Positions 7,919 through 16,765 of a stretch of 22,912 bases of DNA are shown here, in pieces. Where the stretch lies: positions 1 through 22,912 of the forward strand of contig JANRKG010000399.1 in NCBI GenBank assembly GCA_033763635.1. The letters run 5' to 3'. A program made the position numbers and the translations under genes. Positions within the stretch are counted from its first letter, which is position 1. Each line of letters starts with the position of its first letter. This DNA comes from JANRKG01 sp033763635 (GTDB lineage Bacteria; Cyanobacteriota; Cyanobacteriia; GCF-001939115). The notes beneath the pieces were generated by a model that was not told the origin of the DNA, ran no database searches, and saw only the letters and a program-made list of their open reading frames with translations.

Positions 7919-8023
7919 CCCTGAGAGCGAGGATGGGGATCGAACCTGTGAGAGATGTAGAAGCGCCCAAATTCAAATATTCTCTCGGTATCCTATTAAA
8001 AGGGTTCTTAAACACAAGAGGTT

Positions 8024-8257
8024 ATGATGACTTACTTACTAATGGATGTTGCGTCGGGTGTGGCTACGAGTGGCCCCCATTTTCCCGTTTCTTTTACGGT
8101 GGTTTATATCGTAGGATTTATTGCCGCCGTGACGATCGGTTCCGTCGCCTGGTACAACTCGAAGCGCCCCCCCGGATGGGAAGACAAAGAGCGGCCCAGT
8201 GTTGTCCCTGAAGTGACCCCGGAAGAAACTCCAGGCTTGGGCGAACCTAAGGTTTAG
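8024..8257 (+). CDS. psb35: Photosystem II small protein Psb35-like
   Basis: The 77-residue protein has one transmembrane helix (about 22-44, VSFTVVYIVGFIAAVTIGSV) followed by the hallmark AWYNSKRPPGWEDKERP (42-58) and a Pro/Glu-rich tail. The helix plus WYNSKRPxGWE signature matches the cyanobacterial single-helix PSII-associated protein called Psb35 (Ssl2148 type), linked to CP47-side assembly or stability. The name rests on memory of the family rather than a search. The tail beyond about residue 63 looks longer than I expect for the family. Two ATGs compete: AAGAGG (8016-8021) is 2 nt from the first (8024) and 5 nt from the second (8027), so the second is more plausible, giving 76 residues. 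A perfect 14-bp hairpin lies 137 bp downstream. Confidence 0.7.
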   Translation: MMTYLLMDVASGVATSGPHFPVSFTVVYIVGFIAAVTIGSVAWYNSKRPPGWEDKERPSVVPEVTPEETPGLGEPKV

Positions 8258-8394
8258 GCAGAGCGCTGGTGGCTGGGTGGTTGACCCCCCAACTCTCAAA
8301 ACAAAACCCGCCCAAGCGAGTTCCTGAATGCTAAAGTTTCCCCAGTCCACATTGGCGGAATTTCTTTCAATAACATATTTCAGTTCAGGGAAGT

Positions 8395-8429
8395 ACGCTT
8401 TCTGCCCCGTGTTGCGGGGCAGAAAGCGT
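8395..8429. terminator. Strong hairpin between convergent genes, probable bidirectional terminator
   Basis: ACGCTTTCTGCCCC at 8395-8408 pairs perfectly with 8416-8429 across a 7-nt loop (GTGTTGC). It sits between psb35 (plus, ends 8257) and the 181-aa gene (minus, ends 8518). There is no long T-run on either side, so Rho-independent function is not assured; it may instead be a palindromic repeat. Confidence 0.5.
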
Positions 8430-8517
8430 CTTGTCTGTACCTCATAAACATGAAAACTGCTATATCAGCACGACTGTGATTCCTTGAATTGGCAGCCCAA
8501 TTTAGAAGAATGCACGA

Positions 8518-9063
8518 CTACCGAACCGTCAGCAATTTTTCGAATTGAGCTGGCGATGCGATCGTGAAGTTAGAAGTACTATCACTGCTTCCCCCACCCA
8601 TCACCTGATACCCAAACTGCTTCCCTCGATAAAGCCTGATGGGAATGGTGTTTCCCAGTTTCCGGGTTTTAACGAGTTGGGCCTTCACAAAATCATTCAT
8701 CACCGATCGATCGTAAATAGCTTCGATCAGGCGAAACCCTGCTCCCGTGTAAAAGTCTAGGCTGGGAATCCCCTGGGGATTGGCGTAGTAAATCGTCTCA
8801 CTTTCTACTTTTTGAGAGCGAGGATTGACCACCACTGAAAAAATCAGCCGCTCATTGCTATTGTAAATGGCTCCCCCAATCTGGATCACACTTTCATAAT
8901 CCGGTTCATCCGGTTCTAGTTTGCGAGCCTTCTGCAAGGGTGCTACCAGGGCATGTTTTTTGGACCATGCCAGAACGGTACTGATGCTTTGGCTGGGTAA
9001 GGCCAGAGCAGGGACACTCATGCCTAACCATAGGGTCAAAGTTATGATGGATTTAAATACCAT
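8518..9063 (-). CDS. Small secreted protein of unknown function
   Basis: The 181-residue product begins with a classical signal peptide (MVFKSIITLTLWLGMSVPALA), with likely cleavage after residue 21. The mature part looks like a compact alpha/beta domain: an amphipathic N-terminal helix (STVLAWSKKHALVAPLQKA), then alternating beta-like strands (RLIFSVVVNPRSQKVESETIYYA) and a Ser/Gly-rich turn GGGSSDSTSN. No family is recognised and no cysteines or catalytic motif stand out. It is probably periplasmic. TGGAG lies 3 nt before the ATG. It follows ppc in the same direction (66-bp gap) and could be read through from it. Confidence 0.75.
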   Translation of the reverse strand: MVFKSIITLTLWLGMSVPALALPSQSISTVLAWSKKHALVAPLQKARKLEPDEPDYESVIQIGGAIYNSNERLIFSVVVNPRSQKVESETIYYANPQGIPSLDFYTGAGFRLIEAIYDRSVMNDFVKAQLVKTRKLGNTIPIRLYRGKQFGYQVMGGGSSDSTSNFTIASPAQFEKLLTVR

Positions 9064-9129
9064 ACGCTCCAGATTTATTTTTCTGTAGCATAAGGGATCG
9101 TCACCGAGTTTTGTGATACCCCAATCCCA

Positions 9130-12100
9130 TCAACCTGTGTTTCTCATTCCGGCAGCGATCCCGTTGATGGTTAAAAGGGCACCCCGGAGCAATTCGCCCT
9201 TGCTGTACCGAGAACGAATGATTGCAGCGGTGGAACTACTACTGTATTGGCGCAACCGTTTTAAGAGAGAGACTTGCAGGAAGCCCAGGGGGACGATCGT
9301 CCCATTCCGTAACTGAACCGATCGCTGAAGTTCGGGATCGCCATCCAGCAGACGTTTATGACCTGTGATCGCCAATACCAGATCTCGCGTCAGGTAGTAT
9401 TCATCGCAGATTTGCTGAAAGACCTGATTAAACCGCTCTCGATTTTCACTATGGGAGAGTTCATGGACATAATGGTGGGCGATCTGGAGATCGACCTTGG
9501 AAAGGGTCATCTCGCACTTAGAGATCACCATTTTGAAGAAAGGCCATTTGTAGTAGAAGTAGCGCAGTAACTTCAGGTGTTCCTCTGGTTTCTGGGAAAG
9601 GAAGTCGCGCAGGGCAGTGCCGACCCCATACCATGAGGGGAGCAGAACCCGGGTTTGGGTCCAGCTAAACACCCAGGGAATCGCCCGCAGGTTGCCCAGG
9701 TCTTTCTTGCCACCGCGACGGGCCGGACGAGAACTGATCTGTAACTGACTGATCTCCTCGATCGGTGTGACCTGATGGAAAAACTCCACAAAATCGGGTT
9801 GCTCGTAGATCAGGGCACGGTACTGGGAACGCGATCGGGTCGCCAATTCCTCCATAATTTCGTGCCAGGGTTGAATGTCATCGAACCCAGTCCGAAGCAA
9901 GCTCGTCTGAATGACGGCTGTGGTCACAGTTTCCAGGTTGTAGAGCGCCAGTTCTGGTAAGGAATACTTGGAAGCCAGCACCTCTCCCTGCTCGGTAATC
10001 TTGATGCGACCGTTCACACTCTGGCCCGGTTGGGCCAGGATCGCTTCATAGGCGGGACCCCCACCCCGACCGACCGACCCACCGCGCCCGTGAAAGATTC
10101 GGAGGGAGAGGCCAAATTCCTCTGCCAGGGTTTGTAACGCCTGTTGAGCCTTATGGATCTCCCAGTTACTACTCAAGAAACCGGAGTCCTTGTTACTGTC
10201 GGAGTAGCCCAACATGACTTCCTGGAGGTTCGGAACCAGGGTTGAGGCGGGAGTTCCTTCGATCGGTTGCCCCCCTGCCAGGAAATGACGGTAGAGGGGG
10301 AGTTCAAACAGATACCGCATGATGGAAGGGGCACGTTTCAAGTCTTCCACCGTTTCAAACAGGGGCACCACATGGAGGCTACCAACTCCCGTCGCTGGAT
10401 CGTAGAGTCCTGCCTCCTTGCTCAGGAGTAGCACCTCCAGCAGGTCACTGACCTCATGGCTCATGCTAATGACATAGGTTTGGCAGATTTCAGGACCGAA
10501 TTCCTGCTGTAACCGACGAACCATCCGGAAAGTTTCGATCGTCTCCCGTGTCTTATCCGAGAAGGGAAGTTCGGACGGAATCAGGGGCCGCCGTGTTTGT
10601 AACTCCGTTGCCAGCCAGAGGGACTTCTCGGCATCCGTCATCATGTTGTAGGGCTTGGGCAATACCTGGAGGTAGGAGGCGATTTCGCTCAAAGCATCGG
10701 AATGGCGACTGCTTTCCTGCCGGATATCCAGATAGGTCAGACTAAAGCCATAGATGTCTACCTGGCAAATCAGGTGTTCCAGATCGCGGCACCCTAACCC
10801 CGTTGCTTGCAGACTGCGGTGAATCAGTTGCAACTCTGCCAGAAACTCACTGCCCGATCGATACACACAACTGGGAGTTGCGTCTTCATTTTGCAGAAAC
10901 TCCCCATTCTGAAGACGCTGGTTCCGTTCCTGGGTATTTTGGAGCCGCTGCTGGATATAGGCCAGTTTCAGACGGTACGGTTCCTGACGGTAGCGAATGG
11001 CGAGGCGATCGTATACCTCCGGCATCCGGGCCTGGTCCTGCTCCAGGGATTCCAGCAGATCAGGCAACACATCGCACCAGTGGAGGGACAGGCTCAATAA
11101 ATCCGTGAGCTTTTGAATGGAAGTCAGGTACTTATCCAGGACGAGATTGCGTTGATAACAGGCCGTTTGCCAGGTGATCTGAGGGGTGACAGAGGGGTTT
11201 CCGTCGCGATCAGACCCCACCCAAGAGCCGAACTTACAGAAATCCTTCGTGGGAGGTCGTAATCGGGGATAGGAGGTACTCAGGGAACGCTGAAACCGCT
11301 CATACAGTTGGGGAATTGCCTCAAATAGCACTTCCTTAAAGTAGTGCAGCGCATAATCCACCTCATCCAACACGGTGGGTTTGAACTGATGCAATTCATC
11401 CGTGCGCCACCAGAGGCGAATTTCCTCCGTAAGCTGGTCCTTCAACTCCGTTGCTTCCCAGGAAGCGGCTAACCCGATCGTGCCTACCCGTTCTTCAATT
11501 TGATCCAGGTGGCGCAGAATCCGGGCAATTCGCCGCTGCTTGTCCCGAATCGTATGGCGAACGATTTCCGTAGGGTGGGCTGTAAACACCAGGCGAATAT
11601 CCAGGTTATCAATGAGATTTTGAATGTGTTGGGGGGGCACGTTCAATTCCCAAAGTCGCGGGAAGAGGTGATGAAAGGTTCCCATATCGCGCCGGAGGAG
11701 AGCCGAATCTTGCAGACTCTTCTCCAACAAGTCTGCCTGGAACCCATGCACTTCACCATCCTGGTCCTGACTCATGGATTGGGAGAGGGTCTTTTCAACC
11801 ACCGGGGGTTTGGGACCATGATTAGCCCCTTCGGGCGTATCGTAAGCATTGCGATACTGACGTTGCTGACCCCGTTGTTCGTAATGTTGCTCGACAATAT
11901 TAATAAGTTGAAAATATAAGGCAAAGGCCCGCGCTGCCCGGATGGCCTCATTCAAATCCAATTTTTCGACAATTTGGAGTACCTCAGCCTCGGAAGAACT
12001 AGAGGCTTGCCCCTCTGGGGAACACATGGCCCGTAGTTGCTTCAAGAGATCGACTAACTCCTGCCCGCACTCCTGTTGTAATACGGATTCCCAGAGATCT

Positions 12101-12264
12101 TCTACAATCCTCAAGCGGTGACGCAAAAACAACCCGCTGGTCGTCGCAACGGATTCTAAATCCTGATCAGGGATCTGGGAATTAAGGGCCGACAATCCGG
12201 CGATGGCACCAGGACTAGCCGAATCAAAACGGGCATCATTCGATGATGGAGTGGAAGAACTCAT
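9130..12264 (-). CDS. ppc: Phosphoenolpyruvate carboxylase
   Basis: PEPC fixes bicarbonate onto PEP to give oxaloacetate, the main anaplerotic entry and C4-acid source in cyanobacteria. Family hallmarks are intact: VFTAHPTEI with catalytic His, FGSWVGSDRDGNPSVT, GYSDSNKDSGFLSSNW, the FHGRGGSVGRGGGP loop and the invariant C-terminus ending GMRNTG. I start at ATG 12264 (1,044 residues); the frame stays open to a TTG at 12294 giving ten more residues, but neither has a convincing Shine-Dalgarno. A Ser-rich N-terminal leader of about 40 residues and a polar linker between the first helical block and the HPT motif (about 150-180) account for the length beyond the roughly 880 residues of E. coli PEPC, as usual in cyanobacteria. 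It is a soluble homotetramer, normally regulated by metabolites. Confidence 0.96.
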   Translation of the reverse strand: MSSSTPSSNDARFDSASPGAIAGLSALNSQIPDQDLESVATTSGLFLRHRLRIVEDLWESVLQQECGQELVDLLKQLRAMCSPEGQASSSSEAEVLQIVEKLDLNEAIRAARAFALYFQLINIVEQHYEQRGQQRQYRNAYDTPEGANHGPKPPVVEKTLSQSMSQDQDGEVHGFQADLLEKSLQDSALLRRDMGTFHHLFPRLWELNVPPQHIQNLIDNLDIRLVFTAHPTEIVRHTIRDKQRRIARILRHLDQIEERVGTIGLAASWEATELKDQLTEEIRLWWRTDELHQFKPTVLDEVDYALHYFKEVLFEAIPQLYERFQRSLSTSYPRLRPPTKDFCKFGSWVGSDRDGNPSVTPQITWQTACYQRNLVLDKYLTSIQKLTDLLSLSLHWCDVLPDLLESLEQDQARMPEVYDRLAIRYRQEPYRLKLAYIQQRLQNTQERNQRLQNGEFLQNEDATPSCVYRSGSEFLAELQLIHRSLQATGLGCRDLEHLICQVDIYGFSLTYLDIRQESSRHSDALSEIASYLQVLPKPYNMMTDAEKSLWLATELQTRRPLIPSELPFSDKTRETIETFRMVRRLQQEFGPEICQTYVISMSHEVSDLLEVLLLSKEAGLYDPATGVGSLHVVPLFETVEDLKRAPSIMRYLFELPLYRHFLAGGQPIEGTPASTLVPNLQEVMLGYSDSNKDSGFLSSNWEIHKAQQALQTLAEEFGLSLRIFHGRGGSVGRGGGPAYEAILAQPGQSVNGRIKITEQGEVLASKYSLPELALYNLETVTTAVIQTSLLRTGFDDIQPWHEIMEELATRSRSQYRALIYEQPDFVEFFHQVTPIEEISQLQISSRPARRGGKKDLGNLRAIPWVFSWTQTRVLLPSWYGVGTALRDFLSQKPEEHLKLLRYFYYKWPFFKMVISKCEMTLSKVDLQIAHHYVHELSHSENRERFNQVFQQICDEYYLTRDLVLAITGHKRLLDGDPELQRSVQLRNGTIVPLGFLQVSLLKRLRQYSSSSTAAIIRSRYSKGELLRGALLTINGIAAGMRNTG

Positions 12265-12425
12265 ATCTACTTGAGTAAGGGCGATCGTATTCAATCATTC
12301 TAGGAGCAAAACTAATTTTCAAGGCTTGCTTCCTCACGAAAGGTAAATAACGATACCAAATCGTAGATTCTACGTTATAAAAGCAAAATAGGGCATCTTA
12401 AAAACGGGCAGCATAACAGGCAGTC

Positions 12426-12809
12426 ATGGAACGCATTCTTGTCATTGATGACGAGGTACGAATTCAGGAAGTCGTACAGGTGTGCCTGGAGACCTTAGGG
12501 AACTGGGTTGTGATTACCGCTAGCGCAGGAAAAGAGGGGCTGGTAAAAGCAGAGCTTGAGCAACCCGATGCAATTTTACTGGATGTTTCCCTGCCAGATA
12601 TAGATGGTTTGACGATTTTTCAGCAACTCCAAACGAATGCTGCGACTCGGCATATCCCCGTCATTTTGTTGACGGCTAAGGTGCAAACGAGCGATCGACA
12701 ACAATTTGATCAGATTGCGGTTGCCGGAGTCATCGCCAAGCCGTTTGATGCCCTCACGTTGCCGGAGCAGGTTAGGAGTTTTTTGCAAGGGTGGATGGGT
12801 CATGGGTGA
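12426..12809 (+). CDS. Single-domain response regulator (CheY-like receiver)
   Basis: The 127-residue protein is a receiver domain and nothing more. The acidic pocket D8/D9 (ILVIDDE), phospho-acceptor D53 (AILLDVSLPDIDG), switch T83 (VILLTAK) and K105 (IAKPFD) are all present, so it should be phosphorylatable. There is no DNA-binding or enzymatic output domain, and no histidine kinase is nearby, so its partner is encoded elsewhere. It is divergent from ppc and convergent with pgm. Upstream, CGTAG-ATT-CTACG (12362-12374) is a small palindrome followed by a TATAAA at about 12375-12380, a possible -10. Cyanobacteria carry many such orphan receivers, often in phosphorelays or motility. Confidence 0.93.
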   Translation: MERILVIDDEVRIQEVVQVCLETLGNWVVITASAGKEGLVKAELEQPDAILLDVSLPDIDGLTIFQQLQTNAATRHIPVILLTAKVQTSDRQQFDQIAVAGVIAKPFDALTLPEQVRSFLQGWMGHG

Positions 12810-12846
12810 TCCTAAGGAACACTTCTACGAGGGATTCCCATGACCC
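12797..12846. other. Inverted repeat at the convergent ends of the response regulator and pgm genes
   Basis: GGGTCATGGG (12797-12806) pairs perfectly with CCCATGACCC (12837-12846), and an inner ATCC/GGAT pair lengthens the stem. The left arm overlaps the last codons of the response regulator. It could form a terminator or attenuate read-through in both directions, but there is no T-run. Confidence 0.4.
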
Positions 12847-12854
12847 ATGACCCC

Positions 12855-14489
12855 TTAAGTAATAACCGTCGGTTTATCCATACCTGTTAGTGTTTTAATC
12901 TGCGCCATCTCATCCGCAATTTGGATCAGATCCGCGAGGGCAATCTGGGGATCGAGGTCTTGTTGAGCCGGATCGGGTTGGTAATTTTCTAAATAAACCC
13001 GTAGGGTTGCGCCCTGCGTGCCTGTTCCCGAAAGGCGGAACACAATTCGGGAACCGTCTGTAAACCCAATCCGGACCCCCTGTTTCTGGCTAATGCTGCC
13101 ATCTACAGGGTCCGTGTAGCTAAAGTCATCGCTGTAAGCAACTTCGTAGGCACCCAATTGTTTTCCTTTCAGCGTTGGCAACTGATCTCGGAGTTGGGTG
13201 ATCAGAGTATTGGCCCGATCGCTATCCACCGCTTCGTAATCGTGGCGGGAATAGTAGTTGCGCCCGTAGGTCTGCCAGTGTTCCTTCACGATCGCCTCAA
13301 CGGATTGCTGCCGCACCGCCAGGATATTGAGCCAGAACAGCACAGCCCACAATCCATCCTTTTCCCGAATGTGGTTCGAGCCAGTTCCAAAGCTTTCTTC
13401 CCCGCAAAGGGTAGCTCGCTCTGCATCTAATAGATTGCCAAAAAACTTCCAACCTGTTGGGGTTTCATAACAATCGATCCCCAATTTTGCCGCGACCCGA
13501 TCGGCTGCCTGACTGGTGGGCATAGAACGGGCAATTCCAGCAAGGCCATTCCGATATCCCGGCACTAACTTTGCATTTGCCGCCAGAATCGCGAGGCTAT
13601 CACTGGGGGTAACGAAGAAGTGATTGCCCAGGATCATATTACGATCGCCATCCCCATCGGAAGCGGCCCCAAAATCGGGAGCATTGTTCCCGTAGAGAAT
13701 TTCGACTAAATCATGGGCATAGACCAGGTTGGGGTCCGGATGCCCGTTGCCAAAATCTTCTAAGGGAATGCCATTCATGACCGTTCCCGCAGGAGCACCC
13801 AACCGTTGCTCGAAGAGTCGTTGGGCATACGGACCTGTCACAGCATGCATTGAATCGACACAGATGCGGAACTTGCCAGAGGTGAGCAGTTCATGGATGC
13901 GATCGAAATCAAACAACGACTCCATTAACTGAGCGTAATCCGCTACTGAGTCGATGACCTCAACCGCCAGGGAACCGAGGTGCTGTTCCCCAACCTTATC
14001 AAGGTCCACATCCGCCGCATCCAGAATTTTGTACTCTGTAATACTTTTACTACGGGCGTAAATATCATCCGTCACTTTCTCTGGAGCCGGACCCCCGTTC
14101 CCAATGTTGTACTTGATTCCAAAATCAGCATCGGGACCCCCAGGATTGTGGCTGGCGGAGAGAATAATGCCCCCAAATGCGTGGTTCTTCCGAATGACAC
14201 AGGACGCGGCGGGGGTGGAAAGAATGCCTCCCCGTCCTACGAGGACCCGCCCAAACCCATTCGCTGCCGCCATTTTTAAGATAATCTGGATGGCCTGACG
14301 GTTGTAGTAGCGACCATCCCCCCCCAAAACCAGGGTTTGCCCCTGATAGTTTTCTAAACTGTCAAAAATAGATTGAACGAAGTTTTCCAGATAGTTCGGC
14401 TGTTGGAAAACAGGAACGCGCTTCCGCAATCCAGAAGTACCGGGCTTCTGATCCGCAAAGGGTTGGGTGGAAATGGTTTTGACGTTCAT
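12855..14489 (-). CDS. pgm: Phosphoglucomutase (alpha-D-glucose-specific)
   Basis: Pgm interconverts glucose 1-phosphate and glucose 6-phosphate, feeding glycogen, cell-wall and sugar-nucleotide synthesis. The 544-residue length matches the family. The phospho-serine loop SASHNPGG (S113), metal-binding DGDGDRN (D278, D280, D282) and sugar-specificity loop GEESFGTGSNHIREKDG (363-379) are intact. I start at the ATG at 14489 (MNVKTISTQPFADQKPGTSGLRKRV), which is the conserved N-terminus. The frame stays open 64 codons further to 14681, but that extension reads through a dispersed repeat and is not family sequence. The gene converges with the response regulator. Confidence 0.95.
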   Translation of the reverse strand: MNVKTISTQPFADQKPGTSGLRKRVPVFQQPNYLENFVQSIFDSLENYQGQTLVLGGDGRYYNRQAIQIILKMAAANGFGRVLVGRGGILSTPAASCVIRKNHAFGGIILSASHNPGGPDADFGIKYNIGNGGPAPEKVTDDIYARSKSITEYKILDAADVDLDKVGEQHLGSLAVEVIDSVADYAQLMESLFDFDRIHELLTSGKFRICVDSMHAVTGPYAQRLFEQRLGAPAGTVMNGIPLEDFGNGHPDPNLVYAHDLVEILYGNNAPDFGAASDGDGDRNMILGNHFFVTPSDSLAILAANAKLVPGYRNGLAGIARSMPTSQAADRVAAKLGIDCYETPTGWKFFGNLLDAERATLCGEESFGTGSNHIREKDGLWAVLFWLNILAVRQQSVEAIVKEHWQTYGRNYYSRHDYEAVDSDRANTLITQLRDQLPTLKGKQLGAYEVAYSDDFSYTDPVDGSISQKQGVRIGFTDGSRIVFRLSGTGTQGATLRVYLENYQPDPAQQDLDPQIALADLIQIADEMAQIKTLTGMDKPTVIT

Positions 14490-14610
14490 AAAACCTGAAT
14501 GAGGACTCCCATTGTTTAGTATCGCAGCATGGGTGAATATTGGAACGCCCGAAGGAAATCCGATCGCAAAAAATCTGACTGAAGGCAGAAAACAGGAGAT
14601 TTCTGGAAAA

Positions 14611-14680
14611 CAATTTCCCCGCTGGTTTCGGCTTCGTTCAACCAGCATTCGTGCCCTGAGCGTAGTCGAAGGGCAGCCCA
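14611..14680. repeat. Dispersed TTCGACTACGCTCAGGG-type repeat
   Basis: The stretch contains GCCCTGAGCGTAGTCGAAGGGC (14653-14674), which forms a short palindrome with GCCCT/AGGGC ends, preceded by GGTTTCGGCTTCGTTCAACCAGCATTCG. I recognise this as a dispersed repeat seen in many bacterial, notably cyanobacterial, genomes. Translated on the minus strand it gives the familiar artefact PSTTLRAR. It lies between the pgm start (14489) and the stop of the 474-aa gene (14707). Confidence 0.7.
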
Positions 14681-14706
14681 CGGATGAACTCTTTCCAAAA
14701 ACCGTC

Positions 14707-16131
14707 CTATTTTGGTCCCAACATCCTTAATTCTCGCGCTTCGTCCAAAATGTTTTGCAAACTCCCAGTAGGGATGCGCTGAACGTAGGTTTGTTTCACT
14801 TCCTCTAACAAGTCTGATAGAAGGGTTTGGACGATCGCGATGTTGTCCGAATCCCGCAATTGGGTTTCGAGCGTTGTACTGAACTGCTGAATTAACTGCC
14901 GGGTCAGGTCTGCTCCGACCTCATCCTCCAAAGACGCTGTGAGGGTTTGATAGGCGGTCCTGGTTGCTTCATTCACAATCCGTTCAATCATCTGGCTGGG
15001 AAACTGCCCAATGCCAGGAACTTTCTGGAGATCCTGGTATAGAGGCACCTGCTTTAAACCACTCTCCAACCCGTGCCGAATCAGGGCTTCTAGTTGGGGT
15101 TGTACCTGGGGAAGCACCTGATAGATCACAAGATTGACGAGGTGCTGAGAGATCGCCTCAATCTCATTGACATTGTTCAGGTCCACATAAGAGCGGCGGG
15201 TTTGATGGCGAAATAGGAAGTTGAGCAAGTCCCCCTGTTTAATGGCCGCTTGCATCTGGTCGATCGTCTGCACCACAATAATTTCGCTGAGTTCCCCTGC
15301 CAGATTCGCTGCCAAACTTTGATTGAACTGGTCCCGCACCCGTCCCAAATTTAGTAACCCCGATTGGTGTAACCGCAGGATGGCAGGTAACACCCGCAGG
15401 ATTCGCCAGAATGGTAGCAGTAGAAAAATGTCGTACCAACGCCAGATCATCCCATCCAGCCAACTTACCCCCTTTCGTCTGCGGCTCAGGTAGTAGGTTC
15501 GTGCCAGGAATTCCAAACCAAAGAGCAGGATAAAGGGCAGATCAATGATCCAAAAGTTGTCAACGGGACCCCCACTCTCTCCAATGGGGCGGTAATAGTT
15601 GGCTGCGAGTAAAGGGCTAATTTCTCGATTAAAGAACTTGATTTCCGGCTCCCAACCTTTCCGCAACAGATACTCTTTGCTCCAGAAAGTAGTGAACGCC
15701 TGGGTTGAGGATTCATCCTCGACCTGATCCTTAATTCGATTTTTGATTTTTGCCAGGGAACCGGACTTATTCGCCACCTGAAACGGGTCTTCCTCAATCA
15801 TACGTCTGCTGTAGAGGCGCAATCGTCGGAGTATCAGTTCTGTTTGGGGTGAATCCAGCCCTGTTCGCGTTACCTGTTGTTCTAAATCATTGACTGTTTT
15901 TAAGAGTCGCTGGGTGTCCCGTTCTGGCTCAATGCCCTTTATCGGATCGTAAACTTTGGTTAAACTCGGCAAGTTGCGAAAATAAAAATCGCGCCAGGAA
16001 ATATAGGTAGCATCAAACAACACAAGCGCCAGATTGGCCAGCACTAGCAGCGCCATCGATCGCTCAAACCAGAGTCCACGCCGATCGCGGTTATCAAAGA
16101 GTCGGGTCCGGTCTGGGAGCCGAGGCATCAT
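14707..16131 (-). CDS. Conserved membrane protein with voltage-sensor-like S2-S3 segment, unknown function
   Basis: The 474-residue protein has one N-terminal helix (about 24-42), a soluble polar loop (about 50-190), then two hydrophobic segments (about 194-214 and 228-255). The second reads FILLFGLEFLARTYY and the third WRWYDIFLLLPFWRILRVLPAILRL. The Glu-x3-Arg in the first and the W-Y-D start plus spaced arginines in the next (E207, R211, D234, R243, R246, R253) resemble S2, S3 and S4 of voltage-sensor domains. No pore helix or selectivity filter follows; instead about 200 residues of mostly helical, soluble sequence with repeated Q/L-rich amphipathic helices. No family name is recognised. 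AGGAG sits 6 nt before the ATG at 16131, fixing the start. Confidence 0.75.
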   Translation of the reverse strand: MMPRLPDRTRLFDNRDRRGLWFERSMALLVLANLALVLFDATYISWRDFYFRNLPSLTKVYDPIKGIEPERDTQRLLKTVNDLEQQVTRTGLDSPQTELILRRLRLYSRRMIEEDPFQVANKSGSLAKIKNRIKDQVEDESSTQAFTTFWSKEYLLRKGWEPEIKFFNREISPLLAANYYRPIGESGGPVDNFWIIDLPFILLFGLEFLARTYYLSRRRKGVSWLDGMIWRWYDIFLLLPFWRILRVLPAILRLHQSGLLNLGRVRDQFNQSLAANLAGELSEIIVVQTIDQMQAAIKQGDLLNFLFRHQTRRSYVDLNNVNEIEAISQHLVNLVIYQVLPQVQPQLEALIRHGLESGLKQVPLYQDLQKVPGIGQFPSQMIERIVNEATRTAYQTLTASLEDEVGADLTRQLIQQFSTTLETQLRDSDNIAIVQTLLSDLLEEVKQTYVQRIPTGSLQNILDEARELRMLGPK

Positions 16132-16154
16132 GAGGAACTCCTATGAAGAGAAAA

Positions 16155-16172
16155 AGGCAGAGGGCAGAAGGG
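16155..16172. repeat. Short heptamer-type tandem repeat (GGCAGAR units)
   Basis: AGGCAGAGGGCAGAAGGG repeats a GGCAGA(G/A) unit twice. Related units recur at 16795-16811 and, inverted, at 16836-16861. This is typical of the STRR heptamers of filamentous cyanobacteria. It lies in the leader of the 474-aa gene. Confidence 0.5.
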
Positions 16173-16281
16173 AAATGCTCACGGCCCGATCGGTTTTACT
16201 TGCGAACCTGTTCTAACTTGAACTGGTACTATTGTATTACAAGATCGCCCCAGAGAATCGCCAACAGCACAAATATGCAAC

Positions 16282-16311
16282 AAAAAGGGTGGACGATCGC
16301 CCACCCTTTTT
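16282..16311 (-). terminator. Rho-independent terminator of the holin-like gene
   Basis: AAAAAGGGTGG (16282-16292) pairs perfectly with CCACCCTTTTT (16301-16311) across an 8-nt loop. The T-run is present in both reading directions, so it can act on either strand. It lies 47 bp beyond the stop of the minus-strand gene ending at 16358 and insulates the 474-aa gene from it. Confidence 0.85.
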
Positions 16312-16357
16312 AATTCGTAATTTGCAGCAATGTGCAACTGATCGGCAACCTGTGAAT

Positions 16358-16759
16358 TTAACGATCAGATTCCAGGGCAGGGCCAGAATGTCCCGCACTC
16401 AGGGAATTGCCAATGCCGCGCTCTGCAAAATACTGGTTCAAGAACGTGCTGGCAAAGGACAATACTACAGGTCCCAGAATGATGCCCAGGAGACCGTGAA
16501 CGCTAAAGCCAGGAACCAGCACTGAAGCTAACCAGAAGCAGATACCGTTCACAATCAGGGAGAAACTGCCCAAGGTCACAAAGTTGATGGGCATCGAAAG
16601 AAGAGACAACACAGGTTTAATGGAGCCATTTACGAAACCAACTGCGATCGCAGCGATTAACGCAGCCGGAAACGTTGCAATGTTAACACCGGGAACTGCC
16701 AGATCTACAATCAGCAAGCTCAAGGCTGTCACTAAAGTTGTTACAAAAAATCCAATCAT
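16358..16759 (-). CDS. Phage-holin-4 family (Phage_holin_4_2-like) membrane protein
   Basis: The 133-residue protein has four hydrophobic segments (about 1-21, 27-47, 57-83 and 88-108) and the family pattern NGSIKPVLSLLSMPINFVTLGSFSLIVNG. It matches the small membrane family named after a mycobacteriophage holin but widespread in bacterial chromosomes, where lysis activity is unproven. No endolysin, tail or capsid gene is near, so a prophage role is unlikely. A perfect AGGAGG (16766-16771) sits 6 nt before the ATG. It probably shares a transcript with the upstream Pmp3-like gene (103-bp gap) and ends at the terminator described at 16282-16311. The polar C-terminal tail (about 115-133) is variable in the family. 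Confidence 0.9.
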   Translation of the reverse strand: MIGFFVTTLVTALSLLIVDLAVPGVNIATFPAALIAAIAVGFVNGSIKPVLSLLSMPINFVTLGSFSLIVNGICFWLASVLVPGFSVHGLLGIILGPVVLSFASTFLNQYFAERGIGNSLSAGHSGPALESDR

Positions 16760-16765
16760 CTTAAA

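Noticed and set aside
16226..16240. GTA...TAC motif upstream of the 474-aa gene as an NtcA site
   Set aside because: The spacer is 9 nt (CTATTGTAT), not the 8 nt required by the NtcA consensus.
16358..16759. Holin-like protein as evidence of a prophage
   Set aside because: No lysin, structural, integrase or regulator gene is near; this family is common in chromosomes outside phages.
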